From an uncultured Photobacterium sp. (GTDB lineage: Bacteria > Pseudomonadota > Gammaproteobacteria > Enterobacterales > Vibrionaceae): a stretch of 64,000 nucleotides of DNA. The translations under genes and the position numbers were made by a program. Under the pieces are notes generated by a model. The model was not told the DNA's origin. It saw only the letters and a program-made list of their open reading frames with translations, and searched no databases. The DNA lies in NCBI RefSeq assembly GCF_947039875.1, contig NZ_CAMRAN010000006.1:1-64000 (forward strand), in the 5' to 3' direction. Shown in pieces: positions 51,518 to 60,995 of the stretch. Within the stretch, counting starts at the first letter, position 1. Each line of letters starts with the position of its first letter.

Positions 51518-52668
51518 TACTGCATAGCCTTAAAGTTATTCTGACCAAAATCACCACTAATTGTGCGATGACCAAATTGCTTATTCATTTCTTCAAAGGT
51601 TTTCTCTGGATGTAGATTTTTAAATACGTTGGGATGAATCCATTTAGCAAAGTATTCCATGGCAACTAAGTTATACGGTGAATTATAAAACGGCATATAA
51701 ATTGAATAGATATCTTTGGTTTGATAAGCACTGACAGCTTGTAGCCAATCACGATCCATTAATGCTGATGTGGTTGTTTTGATTGCGGCAGGATTAGGAT
51801 TATAACCTAATGGTATACCATGTGTTGGTTGACCTTTATCATTAACCCAACCTGTGGTTTGCATAATATAAACCTCAGGTTGAGCTGTGATCACTGTTTC
51901 TGGTGACATTTGCCCTGTTACCGCGCCTTTCAGTGGTTTATCTGCAATATTAATCGCTTTTAAGAACGGAATATAAGCCCCCATATTACCGCCTGCAAAT
52001 GTGCGACAACAGGAATCGCTGTAACCGGCCGCTCGCTCAATAAAGACCCGCTTGGGCTTCAAGTTAGGGTATTGGGCAAGGGTTTGTTTAAGATCGGCAA
52101 TATGATCAAGGTAATAGTCAGCAAATGCTTGTCCTTGAGCTTCTCGACCGACGGCTTTCGCTACCGTTTCAACCGATTTTACAGTGTTCTCAATTGGATT
52201 TTCACGAAAATCAACCGCGATAACTTTAATGCCCGCTGCGTTTAATTTTTTTAATAAACCGTTGTCTTGCGCTAATTTAATATTAGATAAATCAACGATA
52301 AATAAATCAGGTTTTGGTTTTAAATTAATGAACCGCTCAGCATCAAATTCCCCTGATTTTATAAGCCCAATTTTAGGTACATGCTTGAGTGCAGGATATT
52401 GTTTGATGTAGTTAGCATACATACTGGGGGCGGAAAACTGCATATCATCGCGTGCAGCAACAAGGTGTTTGGCTGCATCTTGTTGATAAATAATTTCAAG
52501 TAAAGGAAAAATACGGCTAGTTGAGAGGGCAATATTTTGTGGTTGATGGTCAAAGGTAATAGTACGCCCAGCCACATCAGTAACGGTAACCGGATAAGTG
52601 GCTGCAAAAGAGTTTAATGACCAAAAAGTAGCAGCACAAAGTGTAAGAAATTTTAGTTTAGTTCTCAT
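51517..52668 (-). CDS. ABC transporter substrate-binding protein, iron type
   Basis: A 383-residue periplasmic binding protein of the helical-hinge (cluster A) class used for siderophores, haem and B12. The ATG at 52668 gives a signal peptide cut near SFA-ATYP. The first lobe begins VTDVAGRTITFDHQPQNIALS. A CCRTF motif and MGAYIPFL lie in the second lobe. It is the first gene of a three-gene operon with permease and ATPase and sits directly behind a Fur box. Cargo is unknown. Confidence 0.9.
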   Translation of the reverse strand: MRTKLKFLTLCAATFWSLNSFAATYPVTVTDVAGRTITFDHQPQNIALSTSRIFPLLEIIYQQDAAKHLVAARDDMQFSAPSMYANYIKQYPALKHVPKIGLIKSGEFDAERFINLKPKPDLFIVDLSNIKLAQDNGLLKKLNAAGIKVIAVDFRENPIENTVKSVETVAKAVGREAQGQAFADYYLDHIADLKQTLAQYPNLKPKRVFIERAAGYSDSCCRTFAGGNMGAYIPFLKAINIADKPLKGAVTGQMSPETVITAQPEVYIMQTTGWVNDKGQPTHGIPLGYNPNPAAIKTTTSALMDRDWLQAVSAYQTKDIYSIYMPFYNSPYNLVAMEYFAKWIHPNVFKNLHPEKTFEEMNKQFGHRTISGDFGQNNFKAMQ

Positions 52669-52700
52669 AATGAGACCCACAGCGAATGATTTTTATGAAT

Positions 52701-52719
52701 AATAATGAGAATGGTTATT
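52701..52719. promoter_or_regulatory. Fur box upstream of the iron ABC operon
   Basis: AATAATGAGAATGGTTATT matches about 14 of 19 positions of the Fur consensus. It lies 33 bases before the substrate-binding protein start and predicts repression by iron. Confidence 0.75.
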
Positions 52720-52965
52720 GTTTTGAACTGGGATAGATGCAAACTTATACTACAAAATTGAATGAGTTTGATTGTTATTTGTATTTATATGTGTAAATTG
52801 CTTGAAATTGTTAGAAAAGATTTGAGATTTAGGTCGCAATATGAAAAAGTCGGAGTACTTGGTTTTATCAATCAAAAAACATAACAATATTGATTATAAT
52901 AAAGTTATTAACCATTACATGCCTTAATGCTCAGCAGTAATGAGAGATAACAAAGAGGAACGGCT

Positions 52966-53667
52966 ATGTCATTAGTTATACCAATGGTTATCTTTATGCA
53001 GCAACATTTAGTGGCTGAAGGCAGTACACTTGTTGCAAAAAAAATGCAGTATGATCTTAATAGTCGGCAACTCTTTTATGGTGTTAGCCTAGAAAAGCGT
53101 CATAAAATATTTCAATTAGCGATTGCGCATACCAGTATTGATAATCTTGAAAACTATCACCGCTTATTATTGTGGTTATGGTCGGGGGTCTATCGAGAAG
53201 AGCGCTATTTAGCATTAGATGCTGGTGAGTACTATCCTGAATATCAAACGCTCGCTTCTTTTGATGTGTATCTTGAAATGTTAGAAACCGCTGATAATGT
53301 TGATATATTAGATCGCCTTGTGACTAACCTAATAGGTAAGGTGATACTGCAAGACAAAGATTTAGAACGTTACCTTATTCAATGGCGTGAGTCTGACAGT
53401 GTTTGGCTAAAAAGGGCGTCAGTATTAGCGCATTTACATCATAAACAACAAACAAATATTACGCTTCTCAGTGAGACAATTTTATTCTTGGCGGCAGATA
53501 AGTCACAGTTAGTACAACAAGCGATGGGACAAGTATTGAATGCTTATCGTGACGTTGATACGGTTTTTGTTGATAACTTCATAACAAATAATATGACCCG
53601 TTTAACGCCACTTTGCCAACGTGAAGCAAGAAAACTCACAATGATGGTAAATAATACAGTTGAGTAA
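52966..53667 (+). CDS. AlkD-like HEAT-repeat protein
   Basis: A 233-residue all-helical protein. Segments LWLWSGVYREERYLALD and the conserved WRESDSVWLKRASVLAHL recall the DNA alkylation repair AlkC/AlkD superfamily, whose HEAT-like repeats wrap damaged DNA and excise N3- or N7-alkylpurines. The key aromatic and Arg positions appear (W and KR in the second motif), but the overall match is loose and the AlkD catalytic Asp cannot be placed with confidence. GAGGAACGG precedes the ATG. Divergent from the iron operon. Confidence 0.6.
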   Translation: MSLVIPMVIFMQQHLVAEGSTLVAKKMQYDLNSRQLFYGVSLEKRHKIFQLAIAHTSIDNLENYHRLLLWLWSGVYREERYLALDAGEYYPEYQTLASFDVYLEMLETADNVDILDRLVTNLIGKVILQDKDLERYLIQWRESDSVWLKRASVLAHLHHKQQTNITLLSETILFLAADKSQLVQQAMGQVLNAYRDVDTVFVDNFITNNMTRLTPLCQREARKLTMMVNNTVE

Positions 53668-53796
53668 AATTACTGGTGTTTAGAAGTTTGTTGCTATCTA
53701 TATGGTGTGATTTTTGCTACAACACCTAACGAAATTAACGTCTATTCAATTATGGGTAGGCGTTATTGTTTTTTTATGTTTAGTGTGGGTTTCTCA

Positions 53797-54456
53797 ATGC
53801 AATTATATCAACAAGATGCCGTCGAGTGGCTGTCTTCATTAGCCGATAATAGTATCGATCTTTTGATCACTGATCCTCCGTATGAGTCGTTAGAAAAGCA
53901 TCGTAAAATTGGTACAACCACACGACTAAAAAACAGTAAATCGTCAAGTAACCAGTGGTTTGATATCTTCCCTAATCAACGATTTCAAATGCTATTAGAA
54001 CACGCCTATCGTGTTTTAAAGCCTAATAGCCATTTCTATCTTTTTTGTGACCAAGAAACCATGTTTTATATCAAGCCCATTGCAGAGCAAGTTGGGTTTA
54101 AGTTTTGGAAACCAATCGTGTGGGATAAAGTCGCAATAGGAATGGGATATCATTATCGAGCTCGTTATGAATTTATTCTTTTCTTTGAAAAAGGTAAGCG
54201 TAAATTGGCTAATCTGTCTATTCCTGACGTACTTGAATGTAAGCGCGTTTATCGTGGTTATCCGACAGAAAAACCAGTGCCATTGATTAAAATATTGATT
54301 GAACAAAGTTCAGTTATTGGTGATATTGTCGCAGATCCTTTTTTTGGTTCTGGTTCAACCTTAGTCGCCGCGCAACAATTACAACGTCAAGCTTGGGGTA
54401 ATGATATTTCAGATGCTGCGCACCAACATTTGTGCAGTCGAGTACAGCCAACATGA
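53797..54456 (+). CDS. Orphan N6-adenine/N4-cytosine DNA methyltransferase, beta class
   Basis: A 219-residue S-adenosylmethionine-dependent methyltransferase. The catalytic motif IV DPPY lies in LLITDPPYESLEK near the N-terminus, and the SAM-binding motif I (VADPFFGSGSTLVAA) comes after, the order that defines the beta class, like CcrM and YhdJ. It reads SIDLLITDPPY and GNDISDAA at the ends. The start at 53797 matches family length; longer forms have no ribosome site. No restriction enzyme gene is nearby, so it is a solitary methyltransferase. Target sequence is unknown. Confidence 0.88.
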   Translation: MQLYQQDAVEWLSSLADNSIDLLITDPPYESLEKHRKIGTTTRLKNSKSSSNQWFDIFPNQRFQMLLEHAYRVLKPNSHFYLFCDQETMFYIKPIAEQVGFKFWKPIVWDKVAIGMGYHYRARYEFILFFEKGKRKLANLSIPDVLECKRVYRGYPTEKPVPLIKILIEQSSVIGDIVADPFFGSGSTLVAAQQLQRQAWGNDISDAAHQHLCSRVQPT

Positions 54457-54510
54457 TAGTGGCTGATTGATTTAGGCTATTGATTTTGGTTGTTGGTAAG
54501 GGCGCAGTTA

Positions 54511-55443
54511 ATGAAGAACTTTGATATAAACTTGTTACGTATATTAAACGTATTGTTGGAAGAACAAAGTGTTACAGCTACCGCAGCACGACTCCACCTT
54601 AGTCAATCAGCAGTAAGTAAACAGCTTGCTAAATTACGTCAAACGTTTGCAGATCCTTTATTTGAACGAACACCTTATGGCTTACGGCCAACACCGAAAG
54701 CGCTCTCGTTGTCTGATTCTGTTTATGACATTTTACAACAAATTAATCAGCTAACACGTGCAGAGCTATTTGATCCAGCACTTAGTCAGCGTCAATTTCA
54801 TATTGATTTAGTCGAAACGGCATACTCATTAGCATACCCTCGATTTATGCCGCAGATGTTACAGCAAGCCCCTGATATTAGTCTAACCAGTCAAACATGG
54901 AATGATGATAGTTTGCAGCGCTTACTTCGTTGTGAAATTGATTTTGGAATTGGTATTTTTGAGTGGGATGAACGTTCATCCAGTCATTATCGTAATGTAC
55001 CCTCATCATTAAATTATATTGAGCTAGCACGTGATTATCCGGTGTGTTTAATGCGCAAAGGACATCCGGCGTTGAGTGAGCCTTGGAATTTAGATGCCTT
55101 CTTAAAATACCGTCATCTACAAGTTAGCATTGGCGGGTTAAAGCGGTGGCTACTTGATGAAATTTTAGCACTTGAGAATAAGCAACTCGATAATGCGGTA
55201 AATATGACGGATTTTTATGCAGCAGTAAAACTCTGCGAACAAAGTGATTTATTTATGTGTTATCCCTCTGGACCCGCACTTGCGATGATTAAAAATACCG
55301 AATTGATCATTCGTCCTATTCCTATAGAATTAGAGCCAGGTGGCTATCTGTTATTATGGAATAAACATTTTGATTTAGATCCTAGTCATCAATGGTTACG
55401 GCAACTTATAACCAGCGGAGTTAACGCCAACTTGAATAAATAA
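54511..55443 (+). CDS. LysR-family transcriptional regulator
   Basis: A 310-residue activator or repressor with an N-terminal winged helix-turn-helix (NLLRILNVLLEEQSVTATAARLHLSQSAVSKQLAKLRQTFADPLFERTPYGLRPTPKA) and a C-terminal effector-binding periplasmic-binding-like domain. The ATG at 54511 fits the family better than the upstream TTG. The terminal part (ELIIRPIPIELEPGGYLLLWNKHFDLDPSHQWLR) is typical of the NodD-LeuO subgroup, whose members often act in virulence or biofilm. Its target could be the neighbouring methyltransferase; none is shown. Confidence 0.9.
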   Translation: MKNFDINLLRILNVLLEEQSVTATAARLHLSQSAVSKQLAKLRQTFADPLFERTPYGLRPTPKALSLSDSVYDILQQINQLTRAELFDPALSQRQFHIDLVETAYSLAYPRFMPQMLQQAPDISLTSQTWNDDSLQRLLRCEIDFGIGIFEWDERSSSHYRNVPSSLNYIELARDYPVCLMRKGHPALSEPWNLDAFLKYRHLQVSIGGLKRWLLDEILALENKQLDNAVNMTDFYAAVKLCEQSDLFMCYPSGPALAMIKNTELIIRPIPIELEPGGYLLLWNKHFDLDPSHQWLRQLITSGVNANLNK

Positions 55444-55569
55444 AAGGTTCACAAATGAAATTTTATTGCTCATGTTTTATAATAGAAGAGGCTAGTATAT
55501 TAACCTTAATGGCGTGTCATATTTAAATATAGTGTAGAGATTATATTTAAATAACAAAGGTTGGTTATT

Positions 55570-55814
55570 ATGTTACCTGAAGATAAAAAACTATTAGATA
55601 AAATACTAACGCTTGAAGGTAAAGATCTTACGCGGTTAACTGTGGTAGAAAAAAGATTTTTGATGTATTTAAAGCGCGCGATCATGAATTTGGCGTGAGT
55701 ATTGATGTTGCCATTGAAGCACCCATTGGCGATTTAGGTCAAGGTACATCTGAATATGATATCAATGAGCAAGAAAAGCATTACCCTTATGAAATTATTA
55801 TTAAACAAGATTGA
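55570..55814 (+). pseudogene. Small gene split by a -1 frameshift at an A-run
   Basis: From ATG 55570 (AAGG upstream) one frame reads MLPEDKKLLDKILTLEGKDL and ends after 42 residues at 55698. A second, overlapping frame continues without a start as IFDVFKARDHEFGVSIDVA to a stop at 55814. Joining them by a -1 shift at the AAAAAAG tract near 55650 gives one acidic soluble protein of about 80 residues. This may be a frameshift mutation, a homopolymer sequencing error, or programmed slippage. I do not recognise the family. Confidence 0.6.
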
Positions 55815-56089
55815 ATATACATTCTGTCGTTATAGGTAACGGCAGAATAGTCATTTAAATTTTATTAATAATTAATTAATAGTATAAAGATTAGATAAAA
55901 AATATAAGGAAATAATTGATTTTTAATTAGTTAAATTGCATTTTTAGCTTATTAATTATGACATAAAAACACTATTGTTCATTTTGGATTCATCTTTAAC
56001 GCTTAATATAATAGATATCGAATCTGCTTATTTATAGCCACAGTTTTTAATTTGATTTTAAGTTATGTAAATATGCATGAGAGGTTGAT

Positions 56090-56776
56090 ATGAAACGTTT
56101 AGCGATGGCAATCACAGGTATTGTAGCCATTACTTGTCTAAGTACTGCTGCATGGGCTGACACCAGCATTCAAACGATTAAAGTATATGAAAACCCAAGT
56201 ATTACTTCTCCGGTGGTTGAAACCATAAAGTCTGAGATACCATTAATTACCATTTATCAAAATAATGGTTGGGAAAAAGTAGGTGATACAACTAATGGTA
56301 ATACAGGGTGGATTCAAAGTGTTGATCGTCAAATGATAGCAAAAGCGAATACTAAGGTTTTGCCTGATCAAACCACTAATACAATCAAAACCAAAGATGG
56401 TGAGAAGAGTGTGACTAGAGGGGTATTACAAACACCACAAGGTCCATTCCATTATGAAATTGTGCAATTTCAAGGTAATAACAACCATAACCAAAAAGTA
56501 GATAAGCATTTTCTTGAGGCGATGCAGAAGCAACAGCTTGAAATGAACCAAGCATTTGCAAATTCTTGGAATACTATGGGTAGCCCAAGTGATTTTAATA
56601 CCATGCAAGCGAATATGGCAAAGTTAATGCATCAGCAACAACAGCAAATGTTAGCTATGCAGCAGCAATTTCAGCAAGCAGGAATTACCGCGCCCACACA
56701 ACCAAAATTAAATGCGCATGTGGTAACTCCAGAAAAAGCAGTAGGATCAACAGCTACGGCGATTGCGACGAAATAA
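56090..56776 (+). CDS. Secreted protein with an SH3-like domain
   Basis: A 228-residue exported protein with signal peptide (AAWA-DT) and an N-terminal bacterial SH3-like domain (KVYENPSITSPVVETIKSEIPLITIYQNNGWEKVGDTTNGNTGWIQ) of the sort that binds peptidoglycan stems. A linker follows, then a long Gln-rich helix (KLMHQQQQQMLAMQQQFQQ) that could oligomerise. No catalytic domain is visible. The ATG has GAGAGG close upstream. It is monocistronic with a good bidirectional terminator. Its role at the cell wall is inferred only from the SH3 domain. Confidence 0.78.
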   Translation: MKRLAMAITGIVAITCLSTAAWADTSIQTIKVYENPSITSPVVETIKSEIPLITIYQNNGWEKVGDTTNGNTGWIQSVDRQMIAKANTKVLPDQTTNTIKTKDGEKSVTRGVLQTPQGPFHYEIVQFQGNNNHNQKVDKHFLEAMQKQQLEMNQAFANSWNTMGSPSDFNTMQANMAKLMHQQQQQMLAMQQQFQQAGITAPTQPKLNAHVVTPEKAVGSTATAIATK

Positions 56777-56811
56777 ATTATCCAGTAACCATATTGTAAA
56801 TAAAACTATGT

Positions 56812-56844
56812 AAAACCCTCTATCAATATTAATAGAGGGTTTTC
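56812..56844. terminator. Bidirectional terminator
   Basis: AAAACCCTCTAT pairs perfectly with ATAGAGGGTTTT across eight bases. It lies between convergent genes. Confidence 0.93.
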
Positions 56845-56846
56845 TA

Positions 56847-58709
56847 CTATTTATACGTCATAAGTTGTTGCATAACTTGCTGTAATTTTAAGGCTGTTGC
56901 TTCTTTGGGTGATATTGGAGTAGTTGCTACTATTTCTAACGGTAATCTAAAATATTTTATTGCAGTTATAAGGCTACATTTTTTATGATAACTGAAATTT
57001 GAATCCCATAAACCATTTATTGCCATTGGTACTACAGGAACTTGTGTACGAGTAATGATTATTTCAATACCTCGTTTAAAGTTATTTAATTTTCCAGTAC
57101 GAGAAATTTTACCTTCTGGAAATATACAGACAAGATGGCCATCAAGTAGTGTTTTTTCTATTTGATTAAATGTATTACGATAAGTTTTTAGTGATATTTT
57201 TTGTGTGTATATTGGGATTGTTTTTCCCCACTTGAATAAGTATTTTACAAGTGGGAAATTAGCTATTTTCTCATCGATTAAAAAACGTATTGGTCGGCGT
57301 GTTGCTGCACTAATTAGGAGTACATCAATAAAACTTACATGATTACAAATCAATACAGCAGGACCAGTTTTAGGAATATTGTCTAATCCAACTGGTCTTA
57401 TTCGATATAGCATTCGAATAAATATTCGTATTATAAACCATAATACAAACTCTTTGACTTGAATGAAAATATAAAGAGTAATGACTATATTTATAATAGA
57501 GACAATTAATAATAATATTGAAATAGAGGTGTTAAAGATTGTCAACATTATAGTAGAAAATATGGCACTTAGAACTATTGATAAAGTATTAAAGACATAA
57601 TTTCCTGCAATAATTTGAGCACGATAACTAACATTGCTGCGTTGTTGAATTAACGCATTTAGTGGTATAACAAAAAGACTGCTCGACATACTTAATAGCA
57701 TTAAATCTAGTAGCATGTGTTTATTGCTACTTATAAATTCCATCATTGTTATTTGATTATGAGTGACAATATGTTGGCTGGAAAAATAAAAATCAATCCC
57801 AAATAGACTCATACCCAATGCCGCAAGAGGAATGATCCCTACTTCTATATGATTGTCGGATAAAGTTTCACTTGCTAATGCCCCAAGAGCAATGCCGATT
57901 GAAAATAATGTCAGCAATAAAGTTACGTATTGAGGGTTATTATTAATAAATAATCTGGAAAAATTAGGTAGTTGTGTAATATATATTGACCCGACAAACC
58001 AGAACCAACTAATGGCTAAGATCGATAAATATATAGTACGGTTTTGTTTTGTGATACGCACTGTATGTATGATTTGTGTTAAAGGGTTCCAATTAATAGT
58101 TAAATGGGGGTTATTAGCTGTAGCTTTTGGGATTAATAAACTGCTAATAAAGCCCGAAATAGCAACTACAATCACAAGTATGGCGGCAATAATAGAACAA
58201 TATTTATGGTTAAAGATATAGCCGGCTATTAATGTCCCTCCTAAGATTGCAAGAAATGTTCCCATTTCGACTAATGCATTGCCGGCGAGTAAGGATTTTG
58301 ACGATAAATGCTGTGGTATAATAGAAAATTTTGCGGGGCCAAAAAAAGCTGATTGCGTCCCCATAAGAAATAATACTATTAACAGTGCGGGAATTGATTG
58401 CCGATAAATTGCGATGGCTCCTGCGATCATAATGCCAATCTCAATTAGTTTTAAGTATTTAATTAATTTTGATTTTTCATATTTATCAGCTAATTGACCA
58501 CCAATTGGTGAGAATAATAAATAGGGTAAAATAAATAAGGCTGCGGTAAGGTTAATTAATACAATACATTGTGTTTGGCTATAAACAGTAGAAAATACGA
58601 TAATTAATAGTATAAAGTTCTTATATAAATTATCGTTAAATGCACTTAATGCTTGAGTGATAAAAAAGGGGAGAAAATATTGTTGTTTCAATAAAGCAAA
58701 TTGACTCAT
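56847..58709 (-). CDS. LplT-like transporter fused to a PlsC-type acyltransferase
   Basis: A 620-residue two-domain protein. Start 58709 has AGGATAACC directly upstream. Residues 1-400 form an MFS domain similar to lysophospholipid flippase LplT (FNDNLYKNFILL, GGQLADKYEKSKLIK). The C-terminal 200 residues are a 1-acylglycerol-3-phosphate acyltransferase domain with HX4D (NHVSFID) and FPEGKISRTG. The acyl-ACP synthetase domain that often follows in the three-domain Aas-type fusions is absent; the end comes right after the acyltransferase. Together the parts should bring in and reacylate lysophospholipids. It is a single-gene unit. Confidence 0.87.
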   Translation of the reverse strand: MSQFALLKQQYFLPFFITQALSAFNDNLYKNFILLIIVFSTVYSQTQCIVLINLTAALFILPYLLFSPIGGQLADKYEKSKLIKYLKLIEIGIMIAGAIAIYRQSIPALLIVLFLMGTQSAFFGPAKFSIIPQHLSSKSLLAGNALVEMGTFLAILGGTLIAGYIFNHKYCSIIAAILVIVVAISGFISSLLIPKATANNPHLTINWNPLTQIIHTVRITKQNRTIYLSILAISWFWFVGSIYITQLPNFSRLFINNNPQYVTLLLTLFSIGIALGALASETLSDNHIEVGIIPLAALGMSLFGIDFYFSSQHIVTHNQITMMEFISSNKHMLLDLMLLSMSSSLFVIPLNALIQQRSNVSYRAQIIAGNYVFNTLSIVLSAIFSTIMLTIFNTSISILLLIVSIINIVITLYIFIQVKEFVLWFIIRIFIRMLYRIRPVGLDNIPKTGPAVLICNHVSFIDVLLISAATRRPIRFLIDEKIANFPLVKYLFKWGKTIPIYTQKISLKTYRNTFNQIEKTLLDGHLVCIFPEGKISRTGKLNNFKRGIEIIITRTQVPVVPMAINGLWDSNFSYHKKCSLITAIKYFRLPLEIVATTPISPKEATALKLQQVMQQLMTYK

Positions 58710-59008
58710 GGTTATCCTGGTGTTTTTTGTTGTTATCAATTTGTAGCCAAGTGATTTCGTTCTAGTGTAACACTCAATAAAACATCGTGCAATTTGGTCT
58801 TTGTAGGTTATTAATAATGTAGAGGATTAAACAATGATGGTTATGTGGAGCTAATACTCAGCGTTATCTTCGAAAAGAGGGAAAAAAGGTGAAGATGGTT
58901 AAGTGATAACCTAAACGATAGTCTATTTTTATATAAAGCTGATTAATAACAGCGTAGGATGAAACAAATATAAAAATAGGGTGCGCGTATGTGCACGTAT
59001 AGAAAATT

Positions 59009-60349
59009 ATGCAATTAACAGCAAAAGCCTCACAAAATCGTGCTTTACTTATTTCAATCCAAACACCGCAGTTTAAGGGTGATGAAGCCAAAGCATCACT
59101 GGCTGAATTAGCTCGTCTTGTTACCACCCTTGGTTTTAAAGTCGTTGGAACGCAGTCACAAAAACTCAGTTCAACTCAACGTATGAATGTATTGGGTTCT
59201 GGCAAGATGGCCGAAATAGCACATCTTACAGGTAACCAAGGTTTTGTGGATGATTTTGACGATGATGACATTGTCGATGAGATGCTTTTTAGTGAACTAC
59301 CGTCTGAAGATTTACCTTTTGGTAGTGCTGATGTGGTGGTATTTGATTGTGATTTAAGTCCATCACAATTGCGCAATGTTGAAAATCAACTAGGTGTCGA
59401 GGTATTTGATCGTACCGGTATTATTATTGAAATCTTTAGTCGTCATGCGCGTACTCGTACTGCACGACTACAAGTTGAAATTGCACGCCTTAACTATTTA
59501 GCGCCGCGTTTACGTGAGTCAACTAGTGGTAATAAAGAACGTCAAATGGGTAAGGGGGCAGGTGAAACCACACTTGAACTTGATCGTCGTAAAATTCGTG
59601 ACCAACTAGCAGAGTTAAGACGTGAACTTGCTAGTGTGCAAGATGAACTTAAAGGTCGTCGTGCTCAACGTTCAGAATTGTTCTGTGTCGCGTTAGTGGG
59701 TTATACCAATGCTGGTAAGTCATCAATGATGCGTGCACTAACGGGCAGTGAGGTGTTGGTTGAAAACAAATTGTTTGCGACTCTTGATACTACGGTGCGA
59801 GCATTACAACCTATAACTCAACCACGTATTTTAGTGTCTGATACGGTTGGGTTTATTAAAAAACTTCCGCATGATTTAGTCGCGTCATTCCATTCAACAT
59901 TGGCAGAAGCACATGATGCTTCTTTATTGTTATATGTGGTTGATGCATCAGATCCTTCTTTCCGTTCGCAGCTTGATGTTGTACATGAAGTGCTACACGA
60001 AGTGGGTGTGGATGATATTCCTAAGCAATTGGTGTTAAATAAATCTGACCAATTGAGTATAGAACAACAACAAGCATTAATGGCTGAGTTCCCTGATGCA
60101 GTGATGACATCAACCCGTAATCCGGCGGATATTACTAAACTACATCAATATATCGTTAATATTGCACAAGATGAGATGATTGAAGATGAGATCATCGTGC
60201 CATACACTGCCAACGGAATTATTGGTGAAATTCGCTCAAGCATGAGTGTGACCAAAGAAGAGTATGAGTATGAGCATATTACTTTTACTGTTCGCTCAAA
60301 CCCAATCAACTTAGCGCGTCTTAAAAAGCAAATGCAGAATAAAGACTGA
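59009..60349 (+). CDS. HflX-family GTPase, stand-alone paralogue
   Basis: HflX proteins are ribosome-splitting GTPases active during stress. The 446-residue protein has the N-terminal HflX domain (GTQSQKLSSTQRMNVLGSGKMAEI and the glycine-rich GKGAGETTLELDRR linker) and a TRAFAC GTPase domain with G1 GYTNAGKSS, G3 DTVGFIKKLP and G4 LNKSD. An acidic insertion (DDFDDDDIVDEM, about residues 79-90) is unusual. It lies outside the hfq-hflX-hflKC neighbourhood and so is probably a second copy. No ribosome site is visible before the ATG. Confidence 0.87.
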   Translation: MQLTAKASQNRALLISIQTPQFKGDEAKASLAELARLVTTLGFKVVGTQSQKLSSTQRMNVLGSGKMAEIAHLTGNQGFVDDFDDDDIVDEMLFSELPSEDLPFGSADVVVFDCDLSPSQLRNVENQLGVEVFDRTGIIIEIFSRHARTRTARLQVEIARLNYLAPRLRESTSGNKERQMGKGAGETTLELDRRKIRDQLAELRRELASVQDELKGRRAQRSELFCVALVGYTNAGKSSMMRALTGSEVLVENKLFATLDTTVRALQPITQPRILVSDTVGFIKKLPHDLVASFHSTLAEAHDASLLLYVVDASDPSFRSQLDVVHEVLHEVGVDDIPKQLVLNKSDQLSIEQQQALMAEFPDAVMTSTRNPADITKLHQYIVNIAQDEMIEDEIIVPYTANGIIGEIRSSMSVTKEEYEYEHITFTVRSNPINLARLKKQMQNKD

Positions 60350-60381
60350 ACAATATTCTGATTTCATATTTTAGACCACCA

Positions 60382-60416
60382 TAAAATACGCAGCAAATAA
60401 TAGGCTGCGTATTTTA
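60382..60416. terminator. Bidirectional terminator after the HflX-like gene
   Basis: AAAATACGCAGC pairs perfectly with GCTGCGTATTTT across nine bases. It separates convergent genes. Confidence 0.92.
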
Positions 60417-60433
60417 AATGAGTGATAATTCGC

Positions 60434-60886
60434 TCATTTTTTTTCTTTGTGTTCGCCTTTAAAACCTAAAATAGATAACTGCTTTTTTGCCGCAGCAGAT
60501 GGTGTATAGCTACTATCGTCATCATTTTCTTCTATTACTGGATGCGTCGTAAGTGGCAGTAATCTAAATATCGCAAATCCACCTTCTTTGCGTACAAATG
60601 AAATTTGACGGTGTAATAGGGTATCAGTTTCTTTTGTTGCCGCTAATGTTTTGTCATTGACCAGTGCCAGCGGGGCAATCATCGCTTGGCAATGGTAAAG
60701 TTTATAGCTGTAATCATTAAAGAAGCGGCAAGGTTGATCTAAGGTAAATGTTTCACCTTCAAGTAAATGACGACTATTCTCCACTGCGTTATTAATGTCA
60801 GTGATGTTAGCGGCAAATACACAAGAAGTGGTAAAGCTGATGCCCGTAATCACTAATAAGCTGGTAGTAATTATTTTTTTCAGCAT
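60434..60886 (-). CDS. Hypothetical exported protein, 150 residues
   Basis: A secreted protein with an N-terminal signal peptide (residues about 5-25, ending CVFA-AN). Two Cys lie in the mature part (LDQPCRFF and YHCQAMIA), a possible disulfide. The mature protein is strand-rich, with ISFVRKEGGFAIFRLLPL, then an acidic loop (EENDDDSS) and a basic tail. It lies just behind the dnaJ terminator, and its own stop sits beside the HflX terminator. I do not recognise the family. Confidence 0.65.
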   Translation of the reverse strand: MLKKIITTSLLVITGISFTTSCVFAANITDINNAVENSRHLLEGETFTLDQPCRFFNDYSYKLYHCQAMIAPLALVNDKTLAATKETDTLLHRQISFVRKEGGFAIFRLLPLTTHPVIEENDDDSSYTPSAAAKKQLSILGFKGEHKEKK

Positions 60887-60918
60887 AGAGTCTTCCTACT
60901 TTTAATCTAAATTGAATG

Positions 60919-60965
60919 CAAAAAAGCCAATAGCAAGGAATAAGAATATTCGCTGATATTGGCTT
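60919..60965 (-). terminator. Terminator of dnaJ
   Basis: On the minus strand AAGCCAATA pairs with TATTGGCTT around a partly structured loop, followed by a T-run. It lies about 30 bases after the dnaJ stop. Confidence 0.83.
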
Positions 60966-60995
60966 CATTATAAACTGGTTCTAGTTTAGTGCAGG

